Assembly: GCA_034509755.1 (NCBI GenBank)
Contig: CM067545.1
Coordinates: 46,431,062-46,495,061 of the forward strand
Reading direction: 5' to 3'
Origin: Anisodus tanguticus
Lineage: Eukaryota > Streptophyta > Magnoliopsida > Solanales > Solanaceae
DNA: 64,000 nucleotides
Both the position numbers and the translations under genes were made by a program. Within the stretch, counting starts at the first letter, position 1. Each line of letters opens with the position of its first letter. The notes under the pieces are model-generated. The model was not told the DNA's origin, made no database searches, and was given only the letters and a program-made list of their open reading frames with translations. Below, one piece after another: positions 47,507 through 59,683 of the stretch.

Positions 47507-48019
47507 CCCCGCAGTCATAGCGGGTGGTTGACGTACGCTGAGACTGTCCCGAAAATCTTCAAATAGAACCAAGGGAAGACCCTTAGTAAATATGTCAGCA
47601 ATCTGGTATCGTGAAAGGACATGGAGGACGCGTACTTGTCCACGAGCTACCTTTTCTCGAACAAAGTGTATGTCCATCTCGATATGTTTAGTGCGCTGAT
47701 GTTGGACCAGATTTCCAGAAAGGTAGACTGCACTCACATTATCACAGTAGACCAAGGTAGCTTTCTGAATAGGATAATGTAGCTCTAGTAGAAGATTACG
47801 TATCCAACATGACTCAGACACCATATTGGCTATCCCTCGATACTCCGCCTCCGCACTGGATCGTGATAAAGTATCCTGGTATTTTGTAGACCATGAGACC
47901 AAGTTATCTCCAAGAAACATACAGTATCCAGATGTAGAGCGTCTAGTGTCCGGATAGCCACCCCAATCAGCATCGGTATACGAGACAAGTGTAGAGGATG
48001 ATGATGTATATAGATGCAA
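47507..48019 (-). pseudogene. Copia RNase H, unit 3 (uninterrupted)
   Basis: Open frame with all expected landmarks: YTDADWGGYPDTRRSTSGYC (first catalytic Asp), SRSSAEAEYRG (Glu), VYCDNVSAVYLS (Asp), KHIEMDIHFVREKV and ADIFTKGLP near the C-terminus. It then continues into the LTR. This is the only intact domain of the element; without RT and protease it has no evident role. Confidence 0.85.
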
Positions 48020-48277
48020 ACCATAGTCAAGTGTACCTTGGATGTATCAGATTATACGTTTGAGCGCATTCATGTGCTCAAGCCGAGGATCATGCATAAA
48101 CAAACACATTTATTGTACGACATATGTAATATCCGGTCGCTTGAAAGTAAGTTACTGAAGAGCTCCAACAAGACTGCGATAGTGAGTGGGATCCTCGTAA
48201 GGGGAACTAGCCGCAACACCCAGCTTTGATTTGGTATCAACTAGAGTGGAAATAGACTTACACGAGGACATACCAGC

Positions 48278-49102
48278 TCACTTAATTATCTCAACGACAT
48301 ACTTCTGTTGGGATAAGAACAACACACCTACATGACAAGTGACAACAATCCCCAAGAAGTAACTCAAGGGCCCAAAGTCTTTCATAGCAAACTCAGAACT
48401 GAGTAGTGTCATGATAGACCGACGTAAATCATCAGAAGAAGCTGTCAAGATAATATCATTCACATACTATAAAATATATGCGTAGGAAGTACCACGACGA
48501 TAGATGAACAGAGAATTATCAAATCGGCTGTGAGAAAACCCAATAGTAGATACATAGTCTCCAAATTGCTTATACTAGTCCCGTGGGGCCTGCTTAAGCC
48601 CATACAAGGACTTCTTCAATAAACATACATGATTAGGATATGTGGGGTTTCAAAAACCCAAGGGCTGATGCATGTAAACTGTCTCCTTAAGATCACCATG
48701 TAAGAAAATATTTTTCACATCTAGCTGATGAATGGGTCATTCTTTCGAAAGAGCCAAACTGAGAACAATGCGAATAGTAGCCGGTTTGACCACCGGACTA
48801 AACGTCTCACCATAATCCATGCCAACCTATTGAGTTTTACCATCACCTACAAGTCGGGCCTTATGTCTAAAAAAAGAACCATCAGAATTATCTTTATGAG
48901 TAAAAATCCACATCGAGCGAATAATATTAACACTAGAAGGACGGGATACCAACTCCCATGTCTTATTCTCAATAAAAGCATTATATCCGTCGTTCATAGC
49001 CAATTTCCAATTTGGGTCATTTAATGCAGACATTGGGTTACAGGGTAATGAGGATTTAAGAACATTAGAATTAAGATTAAAATGTCTTTTTGGTTTAAAC
49101 AT
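48278..49102 (-). pseudogene. Copia reverse transcriptase, unit 3
   Basis: The N-terminal frame (49102-48827) contains DPNWKLAMNDGYNAFIENKTWELV and FTHKDNSDGSFFRHKARLVG, standard Copia RT start motifs. The catalytic frame (48463-48278) contains DIILTASSDDLRR and KDFGPLSYFLGI. The active site YVDD is Y-V-N-D here, and the codon before the Tyr is TAG. Loss of a catalytic Asp means the enzyme would be dead even if the frames were joined. Confidence 0.8.
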
Positions 49103-49167
49103 ACCCTGTTGACTACGAGTAACATGTCTGTGTGTCGGGGGAGAATTGGGTGGAATTTGGGGAAAGG

Positions 49168-50298
49168 CTAAATGGGTGATGGACTGGCCAGCAGGCAGTG
49201 GGCCTGCTGGCCCAAAACTGGAAACCGAATATGGGACTGGAGCAGAAGCAGTCTCGGCAATGGGCTGGTCGATTGGCCCAACAGTACAAACCGGGGCAGA
49301 AGCAGTGGGCCTGCTGGCATTTCGTGGTTACTGGATCGGCCCACTAAGTGGTGCATAATGTACGGTGAGACTTTGTCATCTAAAAAATTATACGAACTAG
49401 GCACAGGACTACTCACTTTAGCAAACGGAAATTGGGTTTCATAAAAAATAACATGACGACTAATTATGATTTTATTAGACGATAAATCAAAACATTTGTA
49501 ACCACGATGATTAGATGGATAACCCAAAAACACACAAACGGTAAAACGGGCTTGGAGTTTGTTAATTGTAGTTGACGGAAATAGTGGATAGCATACACAC
49601 CTAAAGACCCTAATATGTGAATACAAATGATTATTATTATAGAGGATTTTAAGAGGAGATGCTTATGCAAACCCTTTGGTAGGAAGTATATTAAGGAGAT
49701 AAGTAGCCATTTGTAGAGCATGATGCCAAAAGGAAAGGGGTACGGAAGCATGGGCCAATAAAGTTCAGACAATATTATTAATGGTATGATTTTTTCGTTC
49801 GGCTTTCCCATTTTGTGAGGACGTATGAGGACAAGAGAAATAAAAAACTATGCCATTAGCATCACAAAATTCCCGAAACAACCCATTATCATATTCTTTG
49901 TCATTATCACATTGAATATTTTTTATTTCCCGTTCGAATTGGGTGCGGATGAATGTGGAAAAAATATGAGATTTCTTTGCTAATGGAAAGGTCAATAAAA
50001 AAAATACAATAATCATACAAAAATAGAATATAATAACAATAGCCCACAAACTTAGAACGGGAGAAGTCCATAAATCTTTATGAATAATGTCAAAAGGCAT
50101 CGAAGTACGAGAAGTAAAGGCTACAAATTGTAATCTAACATATTTTTCTAATGGACAGGAATGACAAATTGAAGTACTACGCATACCTTTACAAGAAATA
50201 AAATTATATTTATACAGGGAAGAAACAATAGACGACCCATGGTGACCCAAACGTGCATGCCATAAAGAAGGAGCTAGAGCTGCAAATGTCGATGGCAT
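49168..50298 (-). pseudogene. Copia integrase, unit 3
   Basis: GAG-pre-integrase LWHARLGH with CHSCPLEKYVRL (zinc-binding region), then core residues in FDIIHKDLW, IQCDNDKEYDNG and HTSSQNGKAERK, which supply the D, D and E of the DDE site. A frameshift lies near 50010-50070 and another near 49790. The following frame (49626-49168) has YSHIRVFRCVCYPLFPS and CVFLGYPSNHRGYKC, the usual Copia linker after integrase. This linker is inside the 967 bp missing from units 1 and 2. Confidence 0.8.
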
Positions 50299-50559
50299 GG
50301 CTTGACTCGAGAAATTAGAGGCGGGCGTGATTGGATAAAGATCTCCCCTACTATTTCATCTCACGAGAGGTATTCCCATTTTGAAATCTTTCACAGAAAA
50401 CCCAAAAGGATCAAAATTAACAGAAACTCAATTATCAGTGGTGAATTTTCGGACAGACACCAAATTTTTAATTAAGTTAGGGGCATGAAAGGTATTTTTC
50501 AAGACAAGAGGCGTATGTGGGGGAGGCAAAGTTGTATTACTGTAGCCACGAATTGGAAT

Positions 50560-51472
50560 TGTATTGACATTGTATTACCGTAACCACGACTTGGCCACTG
50601 GCGGCTGGTACAGGCCCACGGCCAAGGGGACCTGGGCTGAGACCAGGTGGGGTGGGGCCCGGTACCTCGAGGCCCACTATCGGCATTGCTACTGTTCCGT
50701 CCGTCGCCGTTGTTGGCGCCGCGATTTTTGCCATTATTTTTACAGTTTTGACCCTTCTTGCCTTCACCGTTGTTGCGGTTTTGACCTTAATTGTCAACAA
50801 AATCGTGTGCGTTATCATATGAAGTCATCATCGCCACAAAACTTGCTCTGGTAGCCGCCTTTTTTGTCAAGCCGGCTTCTTCTAACGTGAGCATTGAACG
50901 AGCTTGATAAAAAGGGGAAATCGAATTACTTTGTCGGAGTAGAGTCCCAACGCCATTATAGGCCTCAGATAGGCCTGCAACCATTCGGAGAACAAGATGA
51001 TTATTGGTAACAAGCGCTCCAACGTTACGGTGTTGGTCTGCCAATTCCTTGAGCCGTTTACAATAAGCTGAAACATTCGGAAAATTTTCCATGCTGACTT
51101 GTGAAAATTCTTGCTCAAGAGTGAAAACTCAGGAATGTTGGTTATCCTGGAATATATCACGCAATCTATTTCAGGTAGCCATATCTGTAGTGTCCGGTTC
51201 AATGATCGTCCGTAAAAGGTCGGTAGAAATAATGGAGTAATCCACTGAAGGACGATAGCATCAAGAGTGATCCACAACTGAGGATCCTCCGTAAGTGTAG
51301 GGACAGCGGGAGGAATTATGTGATGGAGCACTTGATGTGAGATTCCGTGAATTTTGAAAAATTCTGCCCACGTCGCATATAGGACATTTTCCATCTCAAG
51401 AACAATAGGGATGTGGTTCTTGATGTTGGAAACAGTAAGGGCAGGATGAACCATGTTCTTTGACGTAGACAT
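50560..51472 (-). pseudogene. Copia gag, unit 3
   Basis: ATG at 51472; the frame begins MSTSKNMVHPALTVSNIKNH and continues through LYATWAEFFKIH. A one-base loss near 51240 (GGAGTAATCC against GGAGTAAATCC in units 1 and 2) shifts the frame before the second half (FPNVSAYCKRLKELADQHRN, 51092-50787). The Gly/Pro-rich tail (50690-50590) runs straight into sequence that matches the region after the protease active site of the plus-strand element at 63.9 kb, so the protease Asp-Thr-Gly is deleted. The gag would package element RNA in the cytoplasm if intact. Confidence 0.75.
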
Positions 51473-52087
51473 AACGAAAGAACAATAGGTGAAAGAGGGA
51501 TTTGGAAGAAAATTTGGGAAGAGAGGAGGTAAGGTGTACGGATTCCGAGAAGGAACACGAAAATTGAGGCAGCGGAAGAGAGGAGAAATCGGTAGAAGAC
51601 CTAGACTTCTGATATCATGAAAGAAATAATCCCTTGATTATTTTCATTGATAATGAGAGGTATATATACAATTCCTAAATATGGACAGTATAGAAAAATA
51701 ATTCTACTTTTTTCTATTGTAATTCTAATACCTTTTTCTAGTATAAGACTAATACAATAATTACAATTATACATGAATTAGATTTTGTTGAGTCCAAATC
51801 GGACCATGATTTACCTTTCTTTTTGGTTGAATGAGAGAAAGATATTATAGATAATTAATATGCACCATTACAAAGAAAATGTTGAGTAGTATTTGATCCA
51901 AACTGCAGGTAGCCACAATTAATCTAATAAAAGTTCTTAATTTATCTGCTTTAATTGCATCCATAGCAATTAAAAGAGGAACGGCTAACACTAGAAGTTC
52001 ATAGCTTTGTGAATGTAAAAGAAAACGTCTAAAATATATGATTTTTTTATATATAGAATGTGTTTGTTTGAATGTTTTTCACTCGAT

Positions 52088-52237
52088 GAACCGGTCATAT
52101 GTCATACGTATAGGAACAAAAATTATTTGGCAGATATGCTTGCAAAATGTGGTTGCTCACTGGATTTGTGTGGAGATATTACCATTTTTAAATTTCCACC
52201 AAATTTTTATGTGATATGTTGGACTATGATCGCTTAG
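52088..52237 (+). pseudogene. RNase H-like (RVT_3) C-terminal remnant, unit 3
   Basis: Same 50-codon segment with one or two base changes (AAAATTATT for AAATATTATT). It lies beside the empty hAT site at 52405. Confidence 0.55.
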
Positions 52238-52404
52238 AGAATTTTTGTCTGAGAACAATTGCTTCTGTGTGCGTCCATATGGGTGCAGTTACTACAATCC
52301 CTTTTTTAATGTCCTTATGTCGGGTCAAACAAATACTAGTCCACCTCCCACCATCCATTTTTGTAACTACCCACATCTAGGTTTCCCCTTTACAGTACTT
52401 AGTC

Positions 52405-52412
52405 GTACGATC
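52405..52412. other. Empty hAT target site in the unit 3/unit 4 junction
   Basis: The flank that precedes each hAT copy (…CAGTACTTAG) runs here through a single GTACGATC straight into the flank that follows each hAT copy (CAAGCGCCC). One target copy and no transposon is exactly the pre-insertion state. A precise excision is less likely, because hAT excision usually leaves a footprint. Confidence 0.93.
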
Positions 52413-52483
52413 CAAGCGCCCTTACTGTTTACTACTCCTTGTACGAATGTTTCTCAAGCTTAATATAACACGTTTTTCTTTTC

Positions 52484-55400
52484 GTCACGACCCAAGCTAT
52501 ATCCTAACTGTCATGGCACTCGATCTGAACCAAGTATTTATTACCCAAAACGAGACACACGGAAGCAAATAATCAATTAGTCTAACATACTGAATTAACA
52601 TGGACATAGGCTAAGTGTAATATAAAGCTGATAAGGGGTGATTTTATCACTTATTCTAGTCCCTTTGGTTTGGTTTTTGTATCCCTTATTGATAATATGA
52701 GGCTAAATATGTTGTATGTTGCTATTATTTCACGTGCACTGAGTTATAAAGAGAATTGGGATCAAACCAATTGAAAACGAGGCAAAAAGAAGCTAACACG
52801 AAGAACTGGAAAACTGGCAAAAAAAATACCCTTCGCTATCGCGTAGTGGGACCACATGATCGTAAAAGTCATCACAGTCAACAACTCTACGTGATCACAA
52901 AGTGAGAACCATGACTGCGAGCCAACTGAACATCACCTTACGCAATCGCGAAGAGGGATTCTGGGCGACTTCTGGGTTGTTTTAGAATTTCACGTTCGGT
53001 TATCCCAAATCACATAAAACATGACCCATCTCGTTTTGGAAGATATCTTTAATAGAATCCAAGACTTTTGGGAGCTAGAGTTGTTACGCCACACTTGGGG
53101 ATTGAAGCTTTGAAGATTCAAATGAGAAATTTCTCAAACTTTTACTCATTTCTTCTATTCCTTGCTTTGTATTGCATACCTAAGTGTATAGTATTTCTTT
53201 CTATGACTTGAATCTTATTTATGAGAATATTCATGATTAAAGTTTGGATTAAAACTCTAATTTTGCTTATGTATTGAATGCTTTTATTTTTAATAAAGTG
53301 AGTTTATTATTTCTTTCCTTGTGTGGGCATACAAGGAGAGATAGGATTAGAAATAATGATATCCGGGATAAAGTGGGAGTGGCCTCGATGGAGGATAAGA
53401 TGCGGGAAGCGAGGTTGAGATGGTTCGGGCATGTGCAGAAGAGAGACACGGATGTCCCAGTGCGGATGTGTGAGAGGTTGGCTATAGATGGGTTCAGGAA
53501 GGGTAGAGGTAGGCCGAAGAAGTATTGGGGAGAGGTGATTGGATGGGATATGGCGCTGGTGCAACTTACTGAGGACATGACCTTCGATAGGGGGCTGTGG
53601 AGGACAAGAATTAGGGTAGTAGGTAGACGAGCGTAGTCCTATTTACACTTATAAAATGATAGCTGTAGTGTTATTACTGTAGGCTCGATTATCTTATCAC
53701 ACTTATAAACGCAATATTTCTTTATAGTCCCCTGTAGTTTGATTTCTGCTGCTATATGTTCTTTGGTGTATTTTGTTTATCTTATTTAGTTGTGTTAGCT
53801 ACTGCTTCCTGTTGTTAGAATGTGTTATCATGGCGTATTCGATTTTGTTATCAGCATGTTCCTATTGTCCATATTTTTTTAATTCCCTGTTTGAGTCTGG
53901 CCATTTCTCTTACTTTGCTTTGCCTTGTGTGCTTTGCTTGTGATTATGCTTTGTCTTGAGCCGAGGGTCTCCCAAAAATAACCGCTCTACCTACCAAGGT
54001 GGACGTAAGGTCTGCATACACTCTACCCTTTTCAGACCTCACGTTATGGGATTTCACTGGGTATGTTGTTGTTGTAATTATTTTTTCTTTAATGTTTCTT
54101 ATGGAATTATCTAACCATAGGACTGACCCATTTACTTCGATTTGAGCTAGGCAGAGGAAAATTGAAGTTGAGAAAGATTAATTAACAAGAATATGGGATG
54201 TTAATCCTCATGTAATAACTAGAGCTAGGAATAGAAAAGTTAACTTCAAATTTAATTGGTTGTGCTTAATATCACACTTTAAGGCTTGGAAAGTTCATAG
54301 TGAAATTCATTTATTTGGTTTGGAAGACTTTCAATGAGATTTTAGAAATCATAATCAATTAACATAAAGTCACTCTTAGTTGTAAAATTGTGAAATACAT
54401 TGGATCATTACTTAAGAGTAATTTTCCTTGTATTCATGCTTGTTATCATTGATCATTTTACTTGATTTCAAGGTTAATTTATATTTCCGTGTTAGTTATA
54501 ATCTTTTAAAAATCAAAATATTATCAAGTGTTTGGCTTAGCGTAGTAAGTGATAATTTCTTGCTTGTTTGATCTCCTAGTTTATTGTTCCCTGTGGGATT
54601 CAATTCTGACTCATAATTGGCTAAATTATATTGCATACGACCATATATACTTTCTCACTTGAGGAGTGGATTTGGACTTTATCAAATGCAAAAAGGCAAA
54701 AAATATCAGATCCAAAACTAACTCCCCAAGATCAGATGTCTCATCCTCGTAAGCAAACTAGAAAAAAAAGCACAAGAGTCTCACTACTACAAAGTTTGAC
54801 AACATAACAAATATGATATATATAAATGAAAAGGGATGGTGTGTCTGTGCGTGCCATTTTTTAACCCGGCGTCTGCACCGGGCCAAATCCCCTGTGCGTT
54901 TAAAATTAAAAAGCCTCTAACACTTGTTTTTGGAGTCGCAACCTAATTTATTTTACGGTGAATTAGAACACCTAAATTTTAGCATAAATGCTACAAAAAT
55001 AACTCCGATTTATGGTCTGCGAATTTATGAGATTCTAGGTAAGGATTCTGTATTGTCCTAAAGGGAAGGGGTTAGGCATCCTTTAAGATCCGCTAACTTG
55101 CAGCTATCCGGTCAAACTCATGTTATTTATTATACTAAAAATGTATGTTTAAAAGGTATTAAGTTTAAGGAAAGGATATTGCAAATAATTTATTTAAAAG
55201 ATGCATTTTTTCCAAATTGCATGGCTTTATTTATAAAAATATATATATTTATTTGTTATATCCAGATAGATTATGTATTTCCTATTCAGACTTGTATTCA
55301 TATAGTTAGAGCTTGTACTCATGACTACCGAATCTATTTAGGATTTTCCTTTGTCAAACTATGTATTTATTATTAAGACTTGTTAGACTTCTTCTTTATT

Positions 55401-55497
55401 GCCGCATTTAATTCGCATTATCGTATGTTGTATGTTGGGTTCACCTACGGGTTAGTGTAGGTTCCCTTACGCCACAATGGGAATTTGGGTCTTGACA
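52484..55497. mobile_element. Gypsy-LTR-like shell with nested LINE, unit 4
   Basis: The left end GTCACGACCC is intact; the right end has decayed to GGGTCTTGAC. Numerous substitutions and small indels separate it from units 1-3, so this copy diverged well before the recent amplification. The LINE lies at the same place, so it inserted before the oldest duplication in the array. Confidence 0.5.
53322..54075 (+). mobile_element. 5'-truncated LINE (RTE-like), unit 4
   Basis: Same truncation point and 3' tail as the other copies; coding remnant 53322-53636. It differs by a handful of residues (for example QKRD for QRRD and RLAID for RLSID) and has a short duplication in the 3' UTR near 53920. 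Retention of an open frame in all four copies is probably chance, since the fragment lacks any catalytic part. Confidence 0.8.
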
Positions 55498-56030
55498 CAA
55501 ATCTTCCCAGTAGCCATGGGTATGCATTAATCACCAAAAAGAGGAACATACAAAGAGGTTGATATGCACGTCCTTGCCTCAATCTACACAACTACATTAC
55601 TGCAATACACTTTATAACCTACTATATAAGAGGTTTCTATTAACAAAAAAGCCCAAAAAGTATTTAGTTATTTAAAACGCAAAAAACAGTCGCCAAAAAC
55701 TGTACTTCCTATATTTGAGTCTTAGTGAAGGGAATTGTATTTGATCCATCCTATACAGGCCTCTCGCACTCTGTGCACCACTTGATTGGCTTCTTTATAA
55801 CAATATTGGAATTGGCAGTTAACCGTTGTAAAACAAAGTTTTGATTTGTTTTGTATCAAGTCCTAGTTCCTTATTCAGTTAGTCTATCACATAGTTTTCT
55901 GGATTCGGCACTTGACTAAAAATCTAGTTAAAAAAATATGTTGCAATAAAGAAAGTCAATTGATAAAAACAAAAAAGTACTAACGAAACCGAGGAAAATA
56001 ATAATAAATGAAAAGGAGAGAGAGAAAGAG
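55251..56030 (+). repeat. Direct repeat, left copy (Gypsy LTR end plus flank), unit 4
   Basis: Begins ATTTGTTATATCCAGA and runs through the LTR end (GGGTCTTGAC) and about 430 bp that units 1-3 have lost, to the purine-rich GAAAAGGAGAGAGAG. It is repeated at 58323-59112. The repeat includes both LTR and non-LTR sequence. Confidence 0.75.
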
Positions 56031-57748
56031 AAAAGTGCGTAATTAGTTATAAATATTGAGGGGTATTGGGCGTGTTTGGGGTTCCACTCAGCCGGTTGTG
56101 ATGAACGTTTGAGGGGGTACCAGTGTTGAACTATGATGATGGGTGATTTGGGGAATCAGCCTTGTGCTGGTTCCGACTGTTGCTTATTTGGGCTTATAGC
56201 CATATGTGGGCTTGTCGCCATGTTTGCCATTGTTTTTTTACTCATCACACATGCTTTCAATATGATATTCTGATTTTGACTTGGATTTGTATACGTGCTA
56301 TTGAATTCTAGGAAATATGTGATATGTTATCTCTATACTTGATTGCATCTCATTATATTATGATATCTTGCATTATATTGTCATTGCATTCACACACTCA
56401 TGGTTCTGTGATATTAATGTGAGAGTGGTATGGATATGATGTGGATCCAAAGAGGCCAGGAAGGTAAGAGCACTATGAGATTATGGCAATATTGAGATGA
56501 GAAAAATGATTGATAAGGCTCGACAAATGAGTCTTGGACTCTAGTCAGATTCGTGTGTTAAATTCCGACTGGCTAGAAGCGGTATATGGACTTCAAGGGT
56601 CCCCCATGGGTGTACAAATCATAATTAAACCTTGGCGTACTGTTTACCAGACTGATAAAGGTACCTTTCATATGTATTGCATTCATATCATACATATTTA
56701 TGCCATTTCATTGATAAACTATGATTGGACTTGTAACTGAAACGGTTGTTGATATTTAACTAGATTTTATAAGTGGAAGGATTATACATATTAATTGATA
56801 CTTGAATTAATTTTGAACTCTATGAACATCATGTGGGCTATGTGACTCACTTGGATTATTGAACTGTTAGCATAGGATTACTTGGTGTCAACTTGGTATT
56901 TATCTATGATTATGTATCTTCCGTTGTTGTCGACATATGATGTTTACATGGTACGTTGTGTACTCATGCTATATTTGCTGCATTATTTTTGGATGCATAT
57001 TCAGTACCTTCCACCTCCACAGGACCACGTGGTTGAGTTCGAGCAGTTGGCCTTCAGTATTTAGGGTGAGGATTCTACCTCCAGTATACCCTTGGATGTT
57101 TCTTCCTATTATAATCTTCTATTCGTATTTGAAGACATGTTCAGACTATGTATTCAGTTTTGGCACTTGGTTGCCCATTTTAGACTTGTATCGTATTTTA
57201 GTGTTCTTGTATTCACAAACTAGATCACTTGGGGGTTGTTTTTTATGTATCAGACTTATTATCTTCTTCCGCATTTATATATGAGACGGTTTATGTAGTA
57301 TTTGATATCTTCCTCCTTTATTTTTGTTATATCATGTGAATGATAGAGAGTGGTTCCCCTATTAGTGGGATTATGTAGGTGCCACCACGATTTCTGAAAA
57401 GGGGTTGTGACATATTCTTGATTTAACTTGTCTTACATTCATCACTCTACATCTCGTCTAAACACTTGAATATAATCTATAATTCTGATCATACTGGTTA
57501 TGTTGTTTGCATAGTGTACCCATGCATACTATAATTGACATTGAACTGTTGAAATATTGCCGAGAGAAGCTTGGAAAGCTGGTTGTTGGATATGGTACAT
57601 GATACGCGAGTGATGACTGATGATGACACTTCATCCATAGAGCTAGTATTTGATGGGATCATATGGGTATATGGACCTCATGAGTCCCCCATGGGTCATG
57701 TGACAGCTACTGCAGCAACGTGTGTATACCGGGTACATATGGCCATTT

Positions 57749-57791
<43 letters not shown>

Positions 57792-58322
57792 ATTGCATTC
57801 ATTCATATTTTGATATGTATTTGGTGTTATGTGTGCTCGGTGCTGATTCTTTGATAACCTAAACTCTTTTGGTTTGATGGAAGAAATACTATTGGTTTAC
57901 ACTTATATCACTGTGAGACTTGAGTGGACTATCTTGATGGGTCTAGACACCCTGAATGAGGTTAGGCTAAACCTTGTTATAAACCTGAGAATGTGAGAGT
58001 ACTTGTATAATATCGAACTATAGACTTACTGTTAGGTTGGTTAACTGATTACTTATTATGTTTAACTAACTAATTAGTAGAGAAGTATCGGAAAGTACCA
58101 ACTCTCACCACCGTTATAGCTAGGGTCGGTCGATGATGCTTCTGAGTACACGTGTTTCCTGTAGTTACCCTATGCTTGCTGCACTCTGTTTGCATGTACT
58201 GAGCCGGAGGACGGAGCAGCTGACAGAGCATAGTTCGTTGGTGATCTTTTGGAGAGTCCAGGGCGAGCCGCTGATGCATCCCCGATACTGGAACTCTTTT
58301 TATCTATCTTTATTGTTTCTTT
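56031..58322 (+). mobile_element. Gypsy-LTR fragments between the direct repeats, unit 4
   Basis: Two LTR-like pieces follow each other. The first ends TTGTGACA near 57412 after a GTAGGTGCCACCACGA motif. The second starts near 57413 and continues into the repeat at 58323. Each contains a related line, TATGGAC-x-TCA…GTCCCCCATGGGT (about 56585 and 57668), showing that they are relatives. No gag/pol frame was seen. Family assignment is from general resemblance only. Confidence 0.45.
57757..57787. repeat. TA dinucleotide microsatellite
   Basis: About 15 TA units inside the second Gypsy-LTR fragment of unit 4. Confidence 0.9.
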
Positions 58323-59112
58323 ATTTGTTATATCCAGACAGATTATGTATTTCCTATTCAGACTTGTATTCATATATTTAGAGCTTGTACTCATGACTAC
58401 CGGATCTATTTAGGATTTTCCTTCGTCAAACTATGTATTTATTATTAAGACTTGTTAGACTTCTTCTTTATTTCCGCATTTAATTCGCATTATCGTATGT
58501 TGTATGTTGGGTTCGCCTATGGGTTAGTGTAGGTGCCCTTACGCCACAATGGTAATTTGGGTCGTGACACAAATCTTCCCAGTAGCCCATGGGTATGCAT
58601 TAATCACCAAAAAGAGGAACATACACAGAGGTTGATATGCACGTCCTTGCCTCAATCAATACAACTGCATTTCTGCAATACACCTTATAACATACTATAC
58701 AAGATGTTTCTATTAACAAAAAATCCCAAAAAACATTTAGTTATTTACTAGGCTTAAAATGCAAAAAACAGTCGGGAAAAACTGTACTTCCTATATTTGA
58801 GTCTTAGGGAAGGGAATTGTATTTGATCCATCCTATATGGGCCTCTCGCACTCTGTGCGCCACTTGATTGGCTTCTTTATAACAATATTGGAATTGGCAG
58901 TTAACCGTTGTAAAACAAAGTTTTGATTTGTTTTGTATCAAGTCCTAGTTCCTTATTCAGTTAGTCTATCACATAGTTTTCTGGATTTGGCACTTGACTA
59001 AAACCCTAGTTAAAAAAATATGTTGCAATAAAGAAAGTCAATTGATAAAAAACAAAAAGTACTAACGAAACCGAGGAAAATAATAATAAATGAAAAGGAG
59101 AAAGAGAGAATG
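58323..59112 (+). repeat. Direct repeat, right copy, unit 4
   Basis: Repeats 55251-56030 with a few percent difference; its LTR end GGGTCGTGAC (58559-58568) is intact. After it, sequence continues collinear with unit 1 from 9160 (GTAGCTGGTAATTTG in unit 1). Confidence 0.75.
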
Positions 59113-59683
59113 TGGCTGGTAATTTGTTTCCAAGAAAAAAAATGAATCGGTGTTGAGCATGATGCATGGATTAAAATCTATAACTAAATAAGAAATCATT
59201 TTTTTAGTGATTTACTTAATTGTATCAACCTTTATTGTTTTACTTTCTCAAAATTAATATAAGTGAAACATGTGAATTTGTTAAGACTATCAGTATCAAC
59301 TGAAAGACGGAGAAAATAAGATGAAGATGTAATCAAGTATAAAAAACCGAACAAATCGGATACATCATAAGAAAAAAATCACATCCAAGATAAATTCGAA
59401 ATTAAATCTCAAATTATTAAGAACATTTTTCACAACTAAAAAACTAGAATTTAGTGACAGACAAATTATGTAGCTAAACAGTAAAAGCCGTAGTTACTGT
59501 TAAGAGTCCCACATCGGATATGAAATGGAACATAGACTCCTTATATGGACATGAAAGGCAGCGACCCTTAGATTCACTAAAGCATTTCATGAATGAATAT
59601 TTGATGTCCGCTTGGGCAGCTCAATTGGTTATTAAGGGAGATATTTGGAAAATGAATGAATATTTGATGAGATGAAAATTAAC

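Larger units (their letters stand above)
47299..51810 (-). mobile_element. Decayed Copia retrotransposon, unit 3 (most complete)
   Basis: LTRs at about 47299-47506 and 51618-51810; the latter lacks about 17 bp at its outer end. The primer site is degenerate (TGATATCAGAAG). This copy keeps 48694-49660 (integrase tail and N-terminal RT), which units 1 and 2 lost. Substitutions relative to units 1 and 2 are spread along the whole element. Confidence 0.85.
34870..52404. repeat. Tandem array unit 3 (mosaic of recent and older sequence)
   Basis: From 34870 to about 47285 it is almost identical to units 1 and 2. From about 47286, at the Copia LTR, to 52404 it carries scattered substitutions and retains 967 bp of pol sequence that units 1 and 2 lack. 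It ends at an empty hAT target site instead of another hAT copy. The change in identity near 47286 marks a recombination or conversion boundary between the young and the older part of the array. Confidence 0.9.

Noticed and set aside
49146..49444. G+C-rich plus-strand frames with Trp/Gly/Pro in unit 3
   Set aside because: Antisense of the Copia integrase-RT linker; absent from units 1 and 2 because of the deletion.
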